DNA from: Brasenia schreberi
Taxonomy: Eukaryota; Streptophyta; Magnoliopsida; Nymphaeales; Cabombaceae
Direction of reading: 5' to 3'
Length of the DNA: 64,000 nt
NCBI GenBank assembly: GCA_036023115.1
Contig: JAYKKT010000061.1
Span: 18,513,501-18,577,500 of the forward strand
Position numbers and translations under genes: made by a program. Below, piece after piece: positions 10,393 to 22,383 of this stretch; position 1 is the first letter of the stretch; the number at the start of each line of letters is the position of its first letter. Under the pieces are notes generated by a model. It ran no database searches and was not told the DNA's origin. It saw only the letters and a program-made list of their open reading frames with translations.

Positions 10393-10422
10393 GGGCGTGC
10401 CAGCTAGCTTACTTAAGCTAGC
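10393..10422 (-). promoter_or_regulatory. U5 hairpin plus PBS-like word
   Basis: In sense the hairpin GCTAGCTTAAGTAAGCTAGC (9-bp arms) is followed at once by TGGCACGCCC, identical to the first ten bases of the primer site about 100 nt downstream. The pair is present in all LTR right ends of this window, with covarying arms in T4 and T5. Confidence 0.75.
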
Positions 10423-10817
10423 AAAGATATTTTTAACACTGACTTCTAAACGTGGCGACTGTGAGCAAGTAAGCTCTTGTCGTCGCAGACCTTCTTGCAC
10501 CGATGCGCAAGGGTCAGTCTGTACGCTTTGCAAAAATCGAGTTTTGGAGAGAAAGTCTACGAAACGGTTCGAGGTGTCTATTTCGGGTCTTTAAGATGCG
10601 ATTGCATGTTTTAGATCACGTGGATTTGCACGTGCCTAAGTCTTTTCTTTTATCCCTTTTCGGGCCACCTAGTTTGTGTGTTATGAACACTCCACTACAT
10701 GGGCGAATTCGAGCGGGGCTTGCTTTGATGCAATATGCGTCCTACCTCGTGGTATGGCGTAGATGCAATGCAAACTCACGCTACTCCAAAGGGAAAACCC
10801 GAAATGTAAAGACAATA

Positions 10818-10900
10818 CTGAAAGGGAAATAACAGAAGGGAAATAACCGAAGGGAAATAACCGAAGGGAAATAACCGAAGGGAAATAACCGAAGGGAGAT
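10818..10900. repeat. 14-bp minisatellite
   Basis: About five to six tandem copies of GAAGGGAAATAACC. Inverted in S1 (23041-23105); also in S2 (about 33350-33412) and S3 (about 43336-43400), reduced in T2 (about 26916-26975). Confidence 0.85.
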
Positions 10901-10929
10901 ATGTATATATCTTATGTATATGAGCCCTT

Positions 10930-11540
10930 ACTCGGGTCTTGCAAATAAGAGCGAAGGCTCAATGTGGGTGCGTGCTTGAATTGAAAGACTTACACACACA
11001 ACATGAAATTAAACTCAAATATAAATTGCAGTATGGCCTTGACTAAGGTCTTGGGAGTAAGAGCGAAGCCTCAATGTGTGTGAAAGTGCTTGAATTGAAG
11101 TACTACGCACACGACATAAATGAAACCCAAATATAACTGCAATAAGGCCTTTACTAAGGTCTTGGGAGTAAGAGCGAAAGCTCAATGTGTGTGAAAGTGC
11201 TTGAATTGAAAGACTTACTCACACAACATGAAATGAAACCCAAATAGTATAGGTCGGCCCTTACTTGGGTCTTTCAAATAAGAGCGAAAGCTCAATGTGT
11301 GTGAGAGTGCTTGAATTGAAAGACTTACTCACACGACATGAAATGAAACCCAAATAGTATAGGTCGGCCCTTACTTGGGTCTTTCAAATAAGAGCGAAAG
11401 CTCAATGTGTGTGAGAGTGCTTGAATTGAAAGACTTACTCACACGACATGAAATGAAACCCAAATAGTATAGGTCGGCCCTTACTTGGGTCTTTCAAATA
11501 AGAGCGAAAGCTCAATGTGTGTGAGAGTGCTTGAATTAAA
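10930..11540. repeat. six-copy ~110-bp tandem array in U5
   Basis: Each unit holds TAAGAGCGAAAGCTCAATG and CATGAAATGAAACCCAAAT. GAGCGAAAGCTC is a mini-hairpin with a 4-base loop. Copy number varies: six here, six in the T2 5' LTR (27000-27610) and S3 (43420-44045), five in S2 (33440-33945), four in S1 (22610-23010). Confidence 0.88.
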
Positions 11541-12501
11541 AGACAATGCACCCAACTTAAACAAAACCCTTCGAAAATGAAAGTATATGTACACTTATAT
11601 ATTAGGGGCTGATTAGGCCCGTGTGTGTTCAAAATCGTGCACGACTAAGAGAGTGCACGTGTGTGGTTGTGCCAAGCCACGTTATTACAAGCGGGGGGAG
11701 ACTATGCTCCGTTATTACAACCCCGTATCAAATTGAATCTCAAGCAAGTGTACAACTAAAGACCGAGTTTAGACACTTACGAGTAGCTGGTTCGTAAAGG
11801 TCTTGCTTGGGCGTGGACTCGGCCTTGGGCTGCAAACGGGAGCTCCGCGAAGGTAGGTGATTAAAAGTGCAGGCCGGCTGCAAGTGGGGCGCGGGATAGG
11901 CGCCTCGAAGGTGGCCGGTGGCAAGTAGATGTCGCCTCAAAGTAGGGGGTTTAAAGGGGCTGAATGAGCGGGTTCTTAGGGTCACTAGGGGAGTTGAGAG
12001 TTTAGGAAAACTGGACCTAAAAGGTGAGCTGGTGGGAAGGCCGAATAGGACACCTAGGGGAAGGCCGAATGGGAAATGATGGCTAGGTAGTGGCCGGCCG
12101 TTTGGGTTATACTAGGTTCGGCTAGGTTAAAGGGGTGGTGGCAAAGGGGCCGAGATGAAGATAGGATGGGTGGCTAGGAGTGGAGAGGTAGTAGAGAAGG
12201 GAGCTAGGTAAGGTGCAGGGTACTTACCGAATGGGGAGAGGTGGCGGATGAAGTGGGAAGCAGGCGGGCAGGTTGGAGAGTGGAGTCGGCTGGGATGTTG
12301 TCTGGTTCGGTTGGGTGGAGGTGGTGGCGTCCTGCTGAGGGATGGTGGTGGTGGATGGAAGAGGGAAGGTGGCGGTGCAGGTGGAGCTGATGGAGCAGGT
12401 GGAGCAGTTGGGGCGTGGAGCAGGCGGACAGGTTGGAGAGTGGAGTCGGCTGGGCTGAGGTGAGGGCTCCCACTTAGAAAACCCGCCCTCAAGGAGGGGG
12501 G

Positions 12502-12511
12502 TTTAAATAGG
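12502..12511 (-). promoter_or_regulatory. TATA box of T1 5' LTR
   Basis: CCTATTTAAA on the minus strand, the likely promoter of T1 genomic RNA. Equivalent boxes lie in S1 (21643-21652), S2 (34878-34887) and S3 (45000-45009). Confidence 0.65.
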
Positions 12512-13744
12512 GGATGGGTAGGTCGGTTAGGGCTGGGCTGAGGGTAGTGGTTAGGTGGTTTAGGTAGGGTGGTATGTAGATAAGGTGGGCTGGAAAGGGT
12601 TTGGCCAGATATTTTAAAACTAGGGGTTTGGGTAAATCGTGGGCTAAGGGTGGTTTAGGGGTTTAGGGCTAGGTTAGGTGGTTGGGTTTTAGGGTGAGGT
12701 TTAGTGAGCTAGGTTAGGTGATTAGGCTAGGTTTAGGCTAGGATTAGGGAAATTAATCTAGGTTTAGGGAAGGATTAGGGAAGTGGGTTAGGTGATTAGG
12801 TTGGGATTAGGACGGGATTAGGGAAGTGGGTTAGGTGATTAGGTTCAGATTAGGGGTGGATTAGGGGTTTAGGCTAGGTTTAGGCATTTTGGGCTAGGTT
12901 TAGGTGAGGGAGCTCCCTTAGCATGACCCATAGACCTTGATCACCCCATGTTGGTGCAGCCCTAGGTTAGGTTTTAGCTAATTACAAGCTTAAACCCACT
13001 CAATTAGGCTAACCCACATGATTAAACCCAAACTTGACACACAAGTCAAGCTTAATACAACACTCTTGATATTTTTCACCCCCACTCTCTCTCATGCCCA
13101 ATGTCCCACGTGAATTTCAAGTGGGCCCCACCTCCATTTATGAGAAGGTGATGTGGGCCATGGATATGGATATTGGATTGGATCTCTAGATCCAAATCCA
13201 AATCCAAGTCCACATATGGGTTTGGATTGGAATCTGGATATATATGGTCCAGATCCAATCCAAACTGAACTCTGACTCCTTCGAGCTGGGTTCGAAACGG
13301 ACGATTTGTGCGGGGCCTGATAGCATCAGTACTCCGTCTGCGTTGGGTCTTCGCCAACATAGTCGTCCGCCTCTGTTTCTGCCTTCCGGAGATGACTTCA
13401 AATGTTATTTTGATAAGAACAGGGTCTTGGACGTTCGAGATCCTGGGATGTGAATCAGATACAAGAGTTGCTGCGCCGGGCTCGACATGTGCTCCGATTC
13501 CGGGCTCTTCTTGGCTCTCCTGGTCCTGTCTTGATCAGGCCAAGCCACTTCGGGGTTTCAAAACATGTTTTAAAAGGGTTTTTTTAAAAGCCATATCGTA
13601 TGTTTTTGAAAGATATAGTTTAAAACATATGTACAGGGTTGTCTAGAAGGCTCCTGGGTTTCCAAACTCAAAATGGCCCTTTGGGGCTGCTTTTACAAAA
13701 CCAGGTTTGTTTTAAGGAATTCGTGGGATTTCGGGGTGTTTACA

Positions 13745-15216
13745 CTTGAGTCTTTCAAATAAGAGCGAAGGCTCAATGTGTGTGAGAGTGCTTGAATTGA
13801 ATGACTTACACACACGACATGAAATGAAACCCAAATAGTATAGGTCGGCCCTTACTTGGGTCTTTCAAATAAGAGCGAAGGCTCAATGTGTGTGAGAGTG
13901 CTTGAATTGAAAGACTTACACACACGACATGAAATGAAACCCAAATAGTATAGGTCAGCCCTTACTTGGGTCTTTCAAATAAGAGCGAAGGCTCAATGTG
14001 TGTGAGAGTGCTTGAATTGAAAGACAATACACCCAACTTAAGCAAAACCCTACAAAATGAAAGTATATGTATATACTTATGTATTAGGGGCTGACTAGGC
14101 CCGTGTGTGTTCAAAATCGTGCACAACTAGGAGAGTGCACGTGTGTGGGTGTGCCAAGCCACGTTATTACAAGCGGGGGGAGACTATGCTCCGTTATTAC
14201 AACCCCGTATCGAATTAAATCTCAAGCAAGTATACAACTAAAGACCGAGTTAGGCACTTACTAGTAGCTGGTCCGTAGATGCCTTGCTTGAGCGTGGGCT
14301 TGGCCTTCGCCTTGGGCTGCAAAAGGGAGCTCCGCGAGGGTGAACGGCAAGAGGTGCTGGCCGGAGGTCCTTGGTGCGCGGAAGAGGCGCCTTGAAGGTG
14401 GCCGGCCACTAGAGATGGGCCATTTTTGGTGTGTTGGGTTAAAGAACCTAAGTAAGGTTACTAAGGGAATATGGCACTAAGGGAAGGAGCTAGCAAGGAG
14501 AGGGTGATGGCTGGCGGATGGCTGGCCGAATGAAGGGGATGACAGTCGATTGAAGTGGCCGACTAGGGGAGTTCGGTGGTGGCAGGTATTTAGGGTGTTG
14601 TGGGTTCGGCTAAGTGGGAAGGGTGGCAGCGAGTGTAAGGGCTGATGTTAGAGTGGTAGGGGAGTGGATTAGGAGGCTGAGAGTGGAGAGGGAGTGAGGA
14701 AGTAGCAGGGTATGGTGTATCGTCAAGATCCGATCCAAACTGAACTCTGACTCCTTCGAGCTGTATTCGAAACGGACGGGTTGTGCGGGGCCTGATAGCA
14801 TCAGTGCTCCGTCTGCATTGGGTCTTCGCCAACATGATCGTCTGCCTCTGTTTTCGCCTTTCGGAGATGACTTCAAACAAGGTTTTAATGATAACAGGGT
14901 CTTTGACGTTCGAGATCCTGGGGTTGTGAATTTGATACAAGAGTTGTTGTGCCGGGCTTGACATGTGCTCCGGTTCCGGGCTCTTCTTAGCTCTCCTGGT
15001 CCTGTTTGGATTAGGCCAAGCTGCTTCGGGGTTCCAAAACATGTTTTATAAAGGTTTTAAAAGCCATATTGTATTTTTTTGAAATATAGAGTTTAAAACA
15101 TATGTACAGGGTTGTCTGGAAGGCTCTTGGGTTTCCAGACTCAAAATAGCCCTTTGGGGCTGCTTTTGCAAAACCAGATTGTTTCGAGGAATTCGTGGGA
15201 TTTCGGGGTGTTTACA
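13745..15216 (-). repeat. T2 3' LTR, right portion, internally deleted
   Basis: Ends with the LTR boundary at 15216. Compared with the T2 5' LTR, roughly 985 bp are missing near 14721-14730 (5' LTR about 28303-29291). The deletion removes the TATA box and the telomere-like tract. Three tandem units remain (about 13764, 13874, 13984). Confidence 0.88.
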
Positions 15217-16383
15217 GATGCTCCTCTTTGGCCTTGTCCAAATCGATTTGGATAAGGGCAAAGATGAAAAACACCCCTTTCAATGTCTCCCTAGATCTAT
15301 CCACGAAGAATATGGGATCGTCCCAATTTTTAGCAAAAATCTCAATTTACAACTCTGGTAGGAGGAGATATCACGCCAAAGGGTTTTACATGGAATCTGG
15401 TCCTAAATGGGATCATGTTCATGCAAGTACCATGCGTGGAACGCAAATGACATGGGTGTGGTGCAAAAAGTGGCGACCTCCCAGAGACTAGATGTGGTCG
15501 AACTCTAGAGACTTACAAGGCCTGCTGCTCCAAGTGAGCAGAATCCTATGCTATTCGATGTTCGGTTTTCAAAACTTATTTACAAAAGCTATTTACAAAA
15601 GGGACAACTGTCTTGAGCGTCGATCCTAAGGATCTCGAGCTCTTCGTGCTTGCCCTTGTTTGAGTCTTAACACTCGCTTATCTAGCAGAGGTTTTATAAG
15701 AAAACAAGGCATATTTCAAATTCCTATGCCTTACTCGAAACGTCGAATTCTCAACCAAGATGAAATTCAAGTAGGTAAATCCTATTTTTACTTTAGGATT
15801 CCTCGAAATGAACCATGCTTTAGCTTGGGATAAGCCAGGGATGGGAAAGAGATACCATGGTCCCTTCTGAAGCGTCCCATGGTTTGAGGCAAGGCGGAAA
15901 ACTGCTCTTTATGAGCTTTTTGGCCTTTTTTTCCTTTTTTTTCATCGAGGGTCTCCCTTTGGGAGTATTTTTTCTTTAATCCCTCTTTTTTATAAGAGAA
16001 TCGATTTTTCTTTTAAATTCTGGTTTCTTTCTTTTGGAAAGAGACTTTGAATGGGAAATTCTCTTTTGTTTTGGGCCTTTGTTTTCCTTTTGGAAGGAGA
16101 AGAGAAGAGGGGAGGACTTATCCCAAGCCTACACTCAATCCATTCCAGATCAGCCTATTTAGAAATAGCACGTACCACTTGCAAGTATCTTGCTATGTTG
16201 AACTAGGCCTTTCTTTGTAAGAAGAAGGATTTTGAAATGTAACCACAATTTTGAAGACTCCGCTCTTTCACAAGTGCGAATTCTCTCACTCAGGGTCACA
16301 CGAGTTTGCCTTTGCACCTTATTCACATGGCTCAGGGCAGCTATCCCTAAAAATTTTCGAAAAATGGAATTTAAATCCAGATC
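15217..16383 (-). other. T2 3' noncoding region with polypurine tract and two hairpins
   Basis: Polypurine tract 15217-15229, overlapping hairpin 15226-15263, second hairpin 15854-15883. No credible gene. It matches T1 2319-3489. Confidence 0.8.
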
Positions 16384-17898
16384 CTACACATGATACTTCT
16401 TTAAGTATTGAACATTGATAGGATCTGCTAAATTCCTACCTTCTACATCGACCAACCAATACGAATTGTTCGTAGTGGTTGCTCGTATAACATAGGGTCC
16501 ATCCCAGTTGGGGCGCCACTTGCCTAGGGGGTGTGGGCCACGATGATGGATGGTTTTTAAGACCAGATCTCCCACTTCAAAGTGGCGAGGTCTCATGTGT
16601 TTGCTATAATGTCGAGCTATCCTTTGCCGGTATGCACGAGCATGATCCATGGCAAGGAGTCGCCTCTCATCTAGCAAATCTAGTTCGGCCATCCTAGCAT
16701 GTTGAAGCGTCTCTAGGGGGAGGTCGAGTGCTATGGATGTATGGAATGAATGCAGTTGAGTATGAATGGGAAGAATGGCATTTGTGCCATAGACCAATTT
16801 TAATGGTGTGGCATTCGTGGGAGTCCGGATGGAAGTCCTATAAGCCCATAAGGCTTCATCCAGTTTCTCGTGCCACGTCCTACCCTTCTCTAAGGTTTTC
16901 TCAATTATGCTAATGAGAGTCTTGTTTGTGGCTTCGGCTTGGCCGTTGCCTTGAGGGTAGTAGGGCGAGGAGAAGTGGTGAGTTATGCCATACATGTTGC
17001 ACAACTTAACCATCCGCTCATTCTTGAATGGGGTGCCATTATCAGACACAAGGTCTCGTGGAACCCCAAATTGAGCCAAGATATCCCTCCGGATGAAAGC
17101 CACCACATGTTGCCCTATCACATTGGTTAGGGAAATGGCTTCCACCCACTTGGAGAAATACTCCGTGGCTGCTAAAATAAATCGATGCCCATTCGAGGCC
17201 TTTGGAAATATTAGGCCAACGATGTCAAACGCCCACATGGTAAATGGCCAGGGGCTGACCACGGAATGCAATGCAGATGATGGGATATGAATGGCGTGCC
17301 CATGCACTTGACATGGATGACACTTCCTAACATGATCGTGACAATCCCTTTTCAGGGTGGACCAAAAATAGCCCCCTCTAAGTATTTTCATCGCCATCAT
17401 GTTGGCATTAACATGACCTCCACATTCTCCATCATGGAACTCATGCATCACTATCCTAGCCTCCTCTAGGTCGATACACCTAAGCAGAATGCCAGTAAAA
17501 CTCTTTTTGTATAAAACCCCACCCAGAATGGTGTATCGGGTCGAAATCTTACGAATGAATGCCTTATCTTTGGATGTGGCATCCTCGGTGAATCCCCCAT
17601 TTTCTAAAAATTGTTTTATGTCATAGAACCAGGGTTTTTCAATAGACTCTGGGTTGTTTTGGCAAATATCCAAGTCGTGTGTGGATGGGTGGGGCGCATG
17701 CCATATTTCCAAAGATCTGGTGCCTGAAATGGGATCGACCTTCAGGGCTGAACCCAAGGAGGAGAGGGCATCGGCGATGCCATTGTCCTCTCTTCCTATG
17801 TGTGTGAGTTTACACGACTGGAAGGATTGGACCAATCGAGTGGCCAACTCGTGGTATGGAAGTAGTTTCTCATTACGTACTTGCCAAATTTTCAAAAC
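16384..17898 (-). pseudogene. T2 archaeal RNase H end and complete integrase
   Basis: About 504 residues, open to the natural stop after LKKYHV. It starts right after a stop inside pol, so it has no start of its own. Residues 1-50 finish the archaeal RNase H (last Asp in NGIADAL). Integrase has the HHCC zinc domain (His151, His161, Cys192, Cys195), the D-D-E triad (Asp224 in WAFDIVG, Asp285 in VSDNGTPF, Glu321 in QAEATNKTL) and the GPY/F module (WDGPYVI, about 464-470). It is the only integrase in the window with every catalytic residue and no frameshift. Confidence 0.92.
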
Positions 17899-20070
17899 CT
17901 AGTTTATGACAAGGAGCGAATCTCCAAAGACCTCGATGCATGATGCCCCTAGAGTTTTCGAAATCCTTAAGCCTTGTATGAGTGCTTCATACTCGGCTAC
18001 GTTGTTGGAACATTCGAAATCTAAGCGGACTGCTATGGGAATCTCGCCCTTTTCAGGGGAGATTAGGATGACCCCAGCACCAGCCCCTCGTTGGTTTCGT
18101 GCCCCATCGAAGTGCATCTTCCATACTTGGTTTTCGAAAGAATTTGCCAAAATGTGGTTTTGAAAATGGTTTTGCAATATGCCTTCATCAGGCATTTCAA
18201 CAAGAGTGGGATATGCGTCCTCTAAGGGGAACTCAGCCACGTAATCTGCTAGGGCTTGCCCCTTAATGGAGATCTGGTGATGGTATTTCGGATCATACTC
18301 CATTAGAAGGAGTTGCCATTTGCCCAATATACCCGGGAGAATGGGTTTTTCGAACAAGTGCTTGATTGGATCAAGCTTGGACACTATCCAGATCTCATGA
18401 TCTAGGAAATAGTGTCTGAATTTCTGGCAGGCCCAGACTAGGGCCAAGCACGTCTTCTCCATGGCTTGATAATTTCGTTCATAAGCCAAGAGTGTTTTCG
18501 AAATATAGTAGATGGCATACTCCTTATGGGTGTCATCCTCGTATTGAGCCAACAGGGCTCCTAAAGCATTTACATGCACGGAGATGTATAATAAAAGCGG
18601 TTTTCCTTGCTTTGGAGGGTTCAAAACGGGGGGATTAACCAAGTATGCCTTTAGTCTCTCGAAGGACTTCTGGCATGCGTCATCCCATAAGAATTTCGTG
18701 CCCTTCCTCAACAGTTTGTTGAAGGGTTCGCATCTAGTTGCCAGATTCGATATGAATCGGCGAACGGATTGTAAGCGACCCTGGAGGCTACGGATTTGGG
18801 TGAGATTGGAGGGTGGAGCCATGTCTATGATGGCTCGACACTTAGAGGGGTCGACTTCTATTCCCCTTTGGCTCACCATAAAGCCTAGAAGCTTCCTTGA
18901 TTCTACCCCGAACACACATTTTTGAGGGTTTAGCTTTACTTTGTAAAGCCTAAGCCTTTCGAAAATCTTTTGTAAACATTCGATATGGGTGCATCGGGTT
19001 TTGGATTTCGCCAAGAGATCATCTACATACACTTCTACGAGCTCATGAATTTGATCATGGAAGATCGTGGTCATGGCTCGTTGGTATGTTGCACCGGCAT
19101 TTTTCAAACCAAAGGGCATGACTGTATAGCAGTACGTGCCCCATGGGGTTGTGAAGGCGGTCTTACCCTGATCTCGTGGACTTAGTTTGATTTGATTATA
19201 GCCTGAATAGCCATCCATGAATGAAAACATTTCATGATTTGCAGTACTATCGACTATCAAATCTATGTTTGGTAAAGGATAATTATCCTTTGGAGTGGCT
19301 TTATTCAGGTTTCTGAAATCGATGCATATTCGAATTTTCCCATTGGTTTTTTGAACTACAACGATATTTGATAACCAATCAGAATACGCAATGGGTTTTA
19401 TAAATCCGACTTTTAGCAGATCTTCTAAATCCTCTTTGACTTGCGTGTGTACATTCGGGTGTATTTTCCTAAGCTTCTGCTTTATGGGTTTTACACCTGC
19501 ATCTAAGGGAAGACGATGTTCGACAATGCTGGGATCTATGCCCGGCATGTCTTCATACGTCCATGCAAACACATCTAAATAGGTTCGTAGAAATGCAATG
19601 AATGCTAACTTTTCAGTTTCATGCAAGCATGCGCCTATTTTGATGGTTTTGGGATTGGAATCATCCCCTAGGTTTACCTCTATGAAATCTCCTCCTACTG
19701 ATTGGGAAGGTCTTTCAAAATCGAGAATCTTATGAAATTCTGGGAGCTCAGAAGTGGGATCTTCCTTAAGGGGATCCACTTCTGGGCTTTGATCATTCTC
19801 GTGGGCTATAGACCCGAGGGAATTTGATGCGTGGTTTTCAAAATAACCTGGTTTTGTACTTGGATTTTCAAGCGATTTCAAAATTTTTGGTCTGGCTATG
19901 CAGATGACGTTTCTTTCGAAATCCTTTTCTTTTGTCAAAGTCTTACCAAGAGCAGCTATGTACAAAATCTTTTTGGTATTTTCCAAATTTTCGATTTTTT
20001 TGGTTTTTTGTAAAACAAGGACTTTGGGAACTATACAAAGCACTCTATTTTCAAGTTTTTGTTTTTCCAT
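17899..20070 (-). pseudogene. T2 pol: reverse transcriptase, RNase H, most of archaeal RNase H
   Basis: 723 residues, ending at SLLVIN with a TAG that is CAG in T1. Frame and spacing are kept, so only this stop separates it from the integrase fragment. RT has MDGYSG and YVDD; the first RNase H has the degenerate LYISVH; archaeal RNase H begins MHFDGARN. The ATG at 20068-20070 is inside the Lys-rich tail. An upstream ATG after the acceptor-like site (20160-20161) opens a frame that stops in the tail. Confidence 0.92.
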
Positions 20071-20211
20071 TGTTTTTGGTTTTTCTTATTTTTCGATTTT
20101 TTTGATTTTAAGCTTTTCAAATGTTTTTGTATTTTTAGAAAAGGGATCTTCCGTCATACCTACAAAGGGAAAACGCTACGGGTTAGACTCGGAATAGGAG
20201 ATCTAAAACGT

Positions 20212-20411
20212 AGGTCTCTTCTAAGGCAGGTTCCGGGGCACCCTTGACCCAAGTGGTCACAGGGGATTGCTCCGGCGGTATTCAGGGAGTATAGCCGATC
20301 CCATATTGGCTTGGATTGGCCCTAGGAAGGATGGGCTCTAGGAGACCCTGGTTCAGTGCCCCTAGACTCTTGTAGGGCGTGTAGCCCATGTTCAACAACA
20401 TGTTCCACGAC
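20212..20411 (-). pseudogene. T2 G-patch, distal part, cut by S1
   Basis: Reading leftwards from S1 the minus strand gives the G-patch from NMLLNMGYTPYKS through QGLLEPI to LDLLFRV. A CGA to TGA change creates a stop in the sequence after YTP. S1 is inserted at the start of the domain, next to the Ser-Trp codons. The proximal part continues at 23614. Confidence 0.8.
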
Positions 20412-22377
20412 TGTAAACACCCCGAAATCCCACGAATTCCTTAAACAAACCTGGTTTTGTAAAAGCAACCCCAAAGGGCCATTTTTGAGTCTGGAAACCC
20501 AAGAGCCTTCCAGACAACCCTGTATATATGTTTTAAACTATATCTTTCAAAAACATATGATATGGCTTTTGAAAACCCTTTTAAAACATGTTTTGAAACC
20601 CCAAAGTGGCTTGGCCTGATCAAGACAGGACCAGGAGAGTTAAGAAGAGCCCGGAACCGGAGCACATGTCGAGTCCGGCGCAACAACTCTTGTATCTAAT
20701 TCACACCCCAGGATCTCGAACGTCCAAGACCCTGTTCTTATCAAAATAGCATTTGAAGTCATCTCCGGAAGGCAGAAACGGAGGCGGACGACTATGTTGG
20801 CGAAGACCCAACGCAGACGGAGTACTGATGCTGTCAGGCCCCGCATGAATCGTCCGTTTCGAACCCAGCTCGAAGGAGTCAGAGTTCAGTTTGGATTGGA
20901 TCTGGACCATATATATCCAGATTCCAATCCAAACCCATATGTGGACTTGGATTTGGATTTGGATCCAGAGATCCAATCCAATATCCATATCCATGGCCCA
21001 CATCACCTTCTCATAAATGGAGGTGGGGCCCACTTGAAATTCACGTGGGATATTGGGCATGAGAGAGAGTGGGGGTGAAAAATATCAAGAGTGTTGTATT
21101 AAGCTTGACTTGTGTGTCAAGTTTGGGTTTAATCATGTGGGTTAGCCTAATTGAGTGGGTTTAAGCTTGTAATTAGCTAAAACCTAACCTAGGGCTGCAC
21201 CAACATGGGGTGATCAAGGTCTATGGGCCATGCTAAGGGAGCTCCCTCACCTAAACCTAACCCAAAATGACTAATCCTAGCCTAAACCCCTAATCCACCC
21301 CTAATCCCAACCTAATCACCTAACCCACTTCCCTAATCCCGGCCTAATCCCAACCTAATCACCTAACCCACTTCCCTAATCCTTCCCTAAACCTAGATTA
21401 AGTTCCCTAATCCTAGCCTAAACCTAGCCTAATCACCTAACCTAGCTCACTAAACCTCACCCAAAAACCCAACCACCTAACCTAGCCCTAAACCCCTAAA
21501 CCACCCATAGCCCACAATCTACCCAAACCCCTAGTTTTAAAGTAGCTGGCCCAACCCTTTCCAGCCCACCTTATCTACATACCACCCTACCTAAACCACC
21601 TAACCACTACCCCAAGCCCAGCCCTAACCGACCTACCCATCCCCTATTTAAACCCCCCCCTTTGGGGGCGGGTTTTGCAAGTGGAAACCCTCACCTCACC
21701 CAACCGGGCCCTCTCCTTCTCCCACTTCCTCACCTGGCCGGGACCACTCTCCATCACCTCCGCCTGCTCCACCTGCTCCATCAGCTCCACCTGCACCGCC
21801 ACCTTCCCTCTTCCATCCATCACCACCTCACCCAGCCGGACGCCACCACCTTCATCCAACCGAACCAGCCGAGCTCCCATCAACACCCGGCTTCTCTCTT
21901 CATCCACCCGCCACTTCTCCCCATCCGGTAAGCCTTCTCTAACCCTACCTAAACCCTTCTCTACTACCTCTCCACTCCTAGCCACCCACCCTATCATCAT
22001 CTCAGCCTTTGCCACCACCCTTTTCACCTAGCCGAACCTAGTATAACCTAAACTATCGGCCACTACCTAACCATCCTATCCCATTCGGCCTTCCCCTAGC
22101 TGTCCTATTCGGCCTTCCCATAAATTCACCTTTTAGGTCCAGTTTCCCTAAACTCTCAACTCCCCTAGTGACCCTAAGAACCCACTTATTCAGCCCCTTT
22201 AAACCCCCACCTTGTGGCAACATCTACTCGCCACCGGCCACCTTCGAGGCGCCTATCCCGTGCCCCACTTGCAGCCGGCCAACACCTTTGGTCACCTATC
22301 TTTGCGGAGCTCCCGTTTGCAGCCCAAGGCGAAGGTCAAGCCCACGCTCAAGCAAGGCCTCTACGGACCAGCTACTC

Positions 22378-22383
22378 GTAAGT
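22378..22383 (+). promoter_or_regulatory. candidate 5' splice donor in S1
   Basis: GTAAGT in the context GCTACTCGTAAGTGCC. A second donor-like GGTAAG lies upstream at about 21928, close to the TATA box. Confidence 0.4.

Larger units (their letters stand above)
1..13744 (-). mobile_element. T1: Ty3/gypsy (Tat-like) element, youngest of the nest, left end outside the window
   Basis: Reading on the minus strand the order is 5' LTR (10303-13744), primer site, gag, protease, G-patch, pol and 3' LTR (2318 down to the window edge). The two LTRs align at a constant offset of 11426 bp with no indel over the 2.3 kb they share. I counted 8 mismatches in the first 590 bp, so the insertion is recent. The right flank, starting CTTGA, continues the LTR of T2, so T1 sits inside T2. 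All genes carry at least one disabling change. The left target duplication lies outside the window. Confidence 0.95.
10303..13744 (-). repeat. T1 5' LTR (3442 bp)
   Basis: In sense it begins TGTAAACACCCC at 13744 and ends GTCTACA at 10303. It holds a TATA box (12502-12511), a candidate donor (11775-11780), a six-copy ~110-bp tandem array (about 10930-11540), a 14-bp minisatellite, and near its U5 end the hairpin 10403-10422 with the PBS-like word 10393-10402. Confidence 0.95.

Noticed and set aside
10930..11540. CRISPR-like direct repeats
   Set aside because: Units are contiguous tandem copies with no unique spacers, in a plant retrotransposon LTR.
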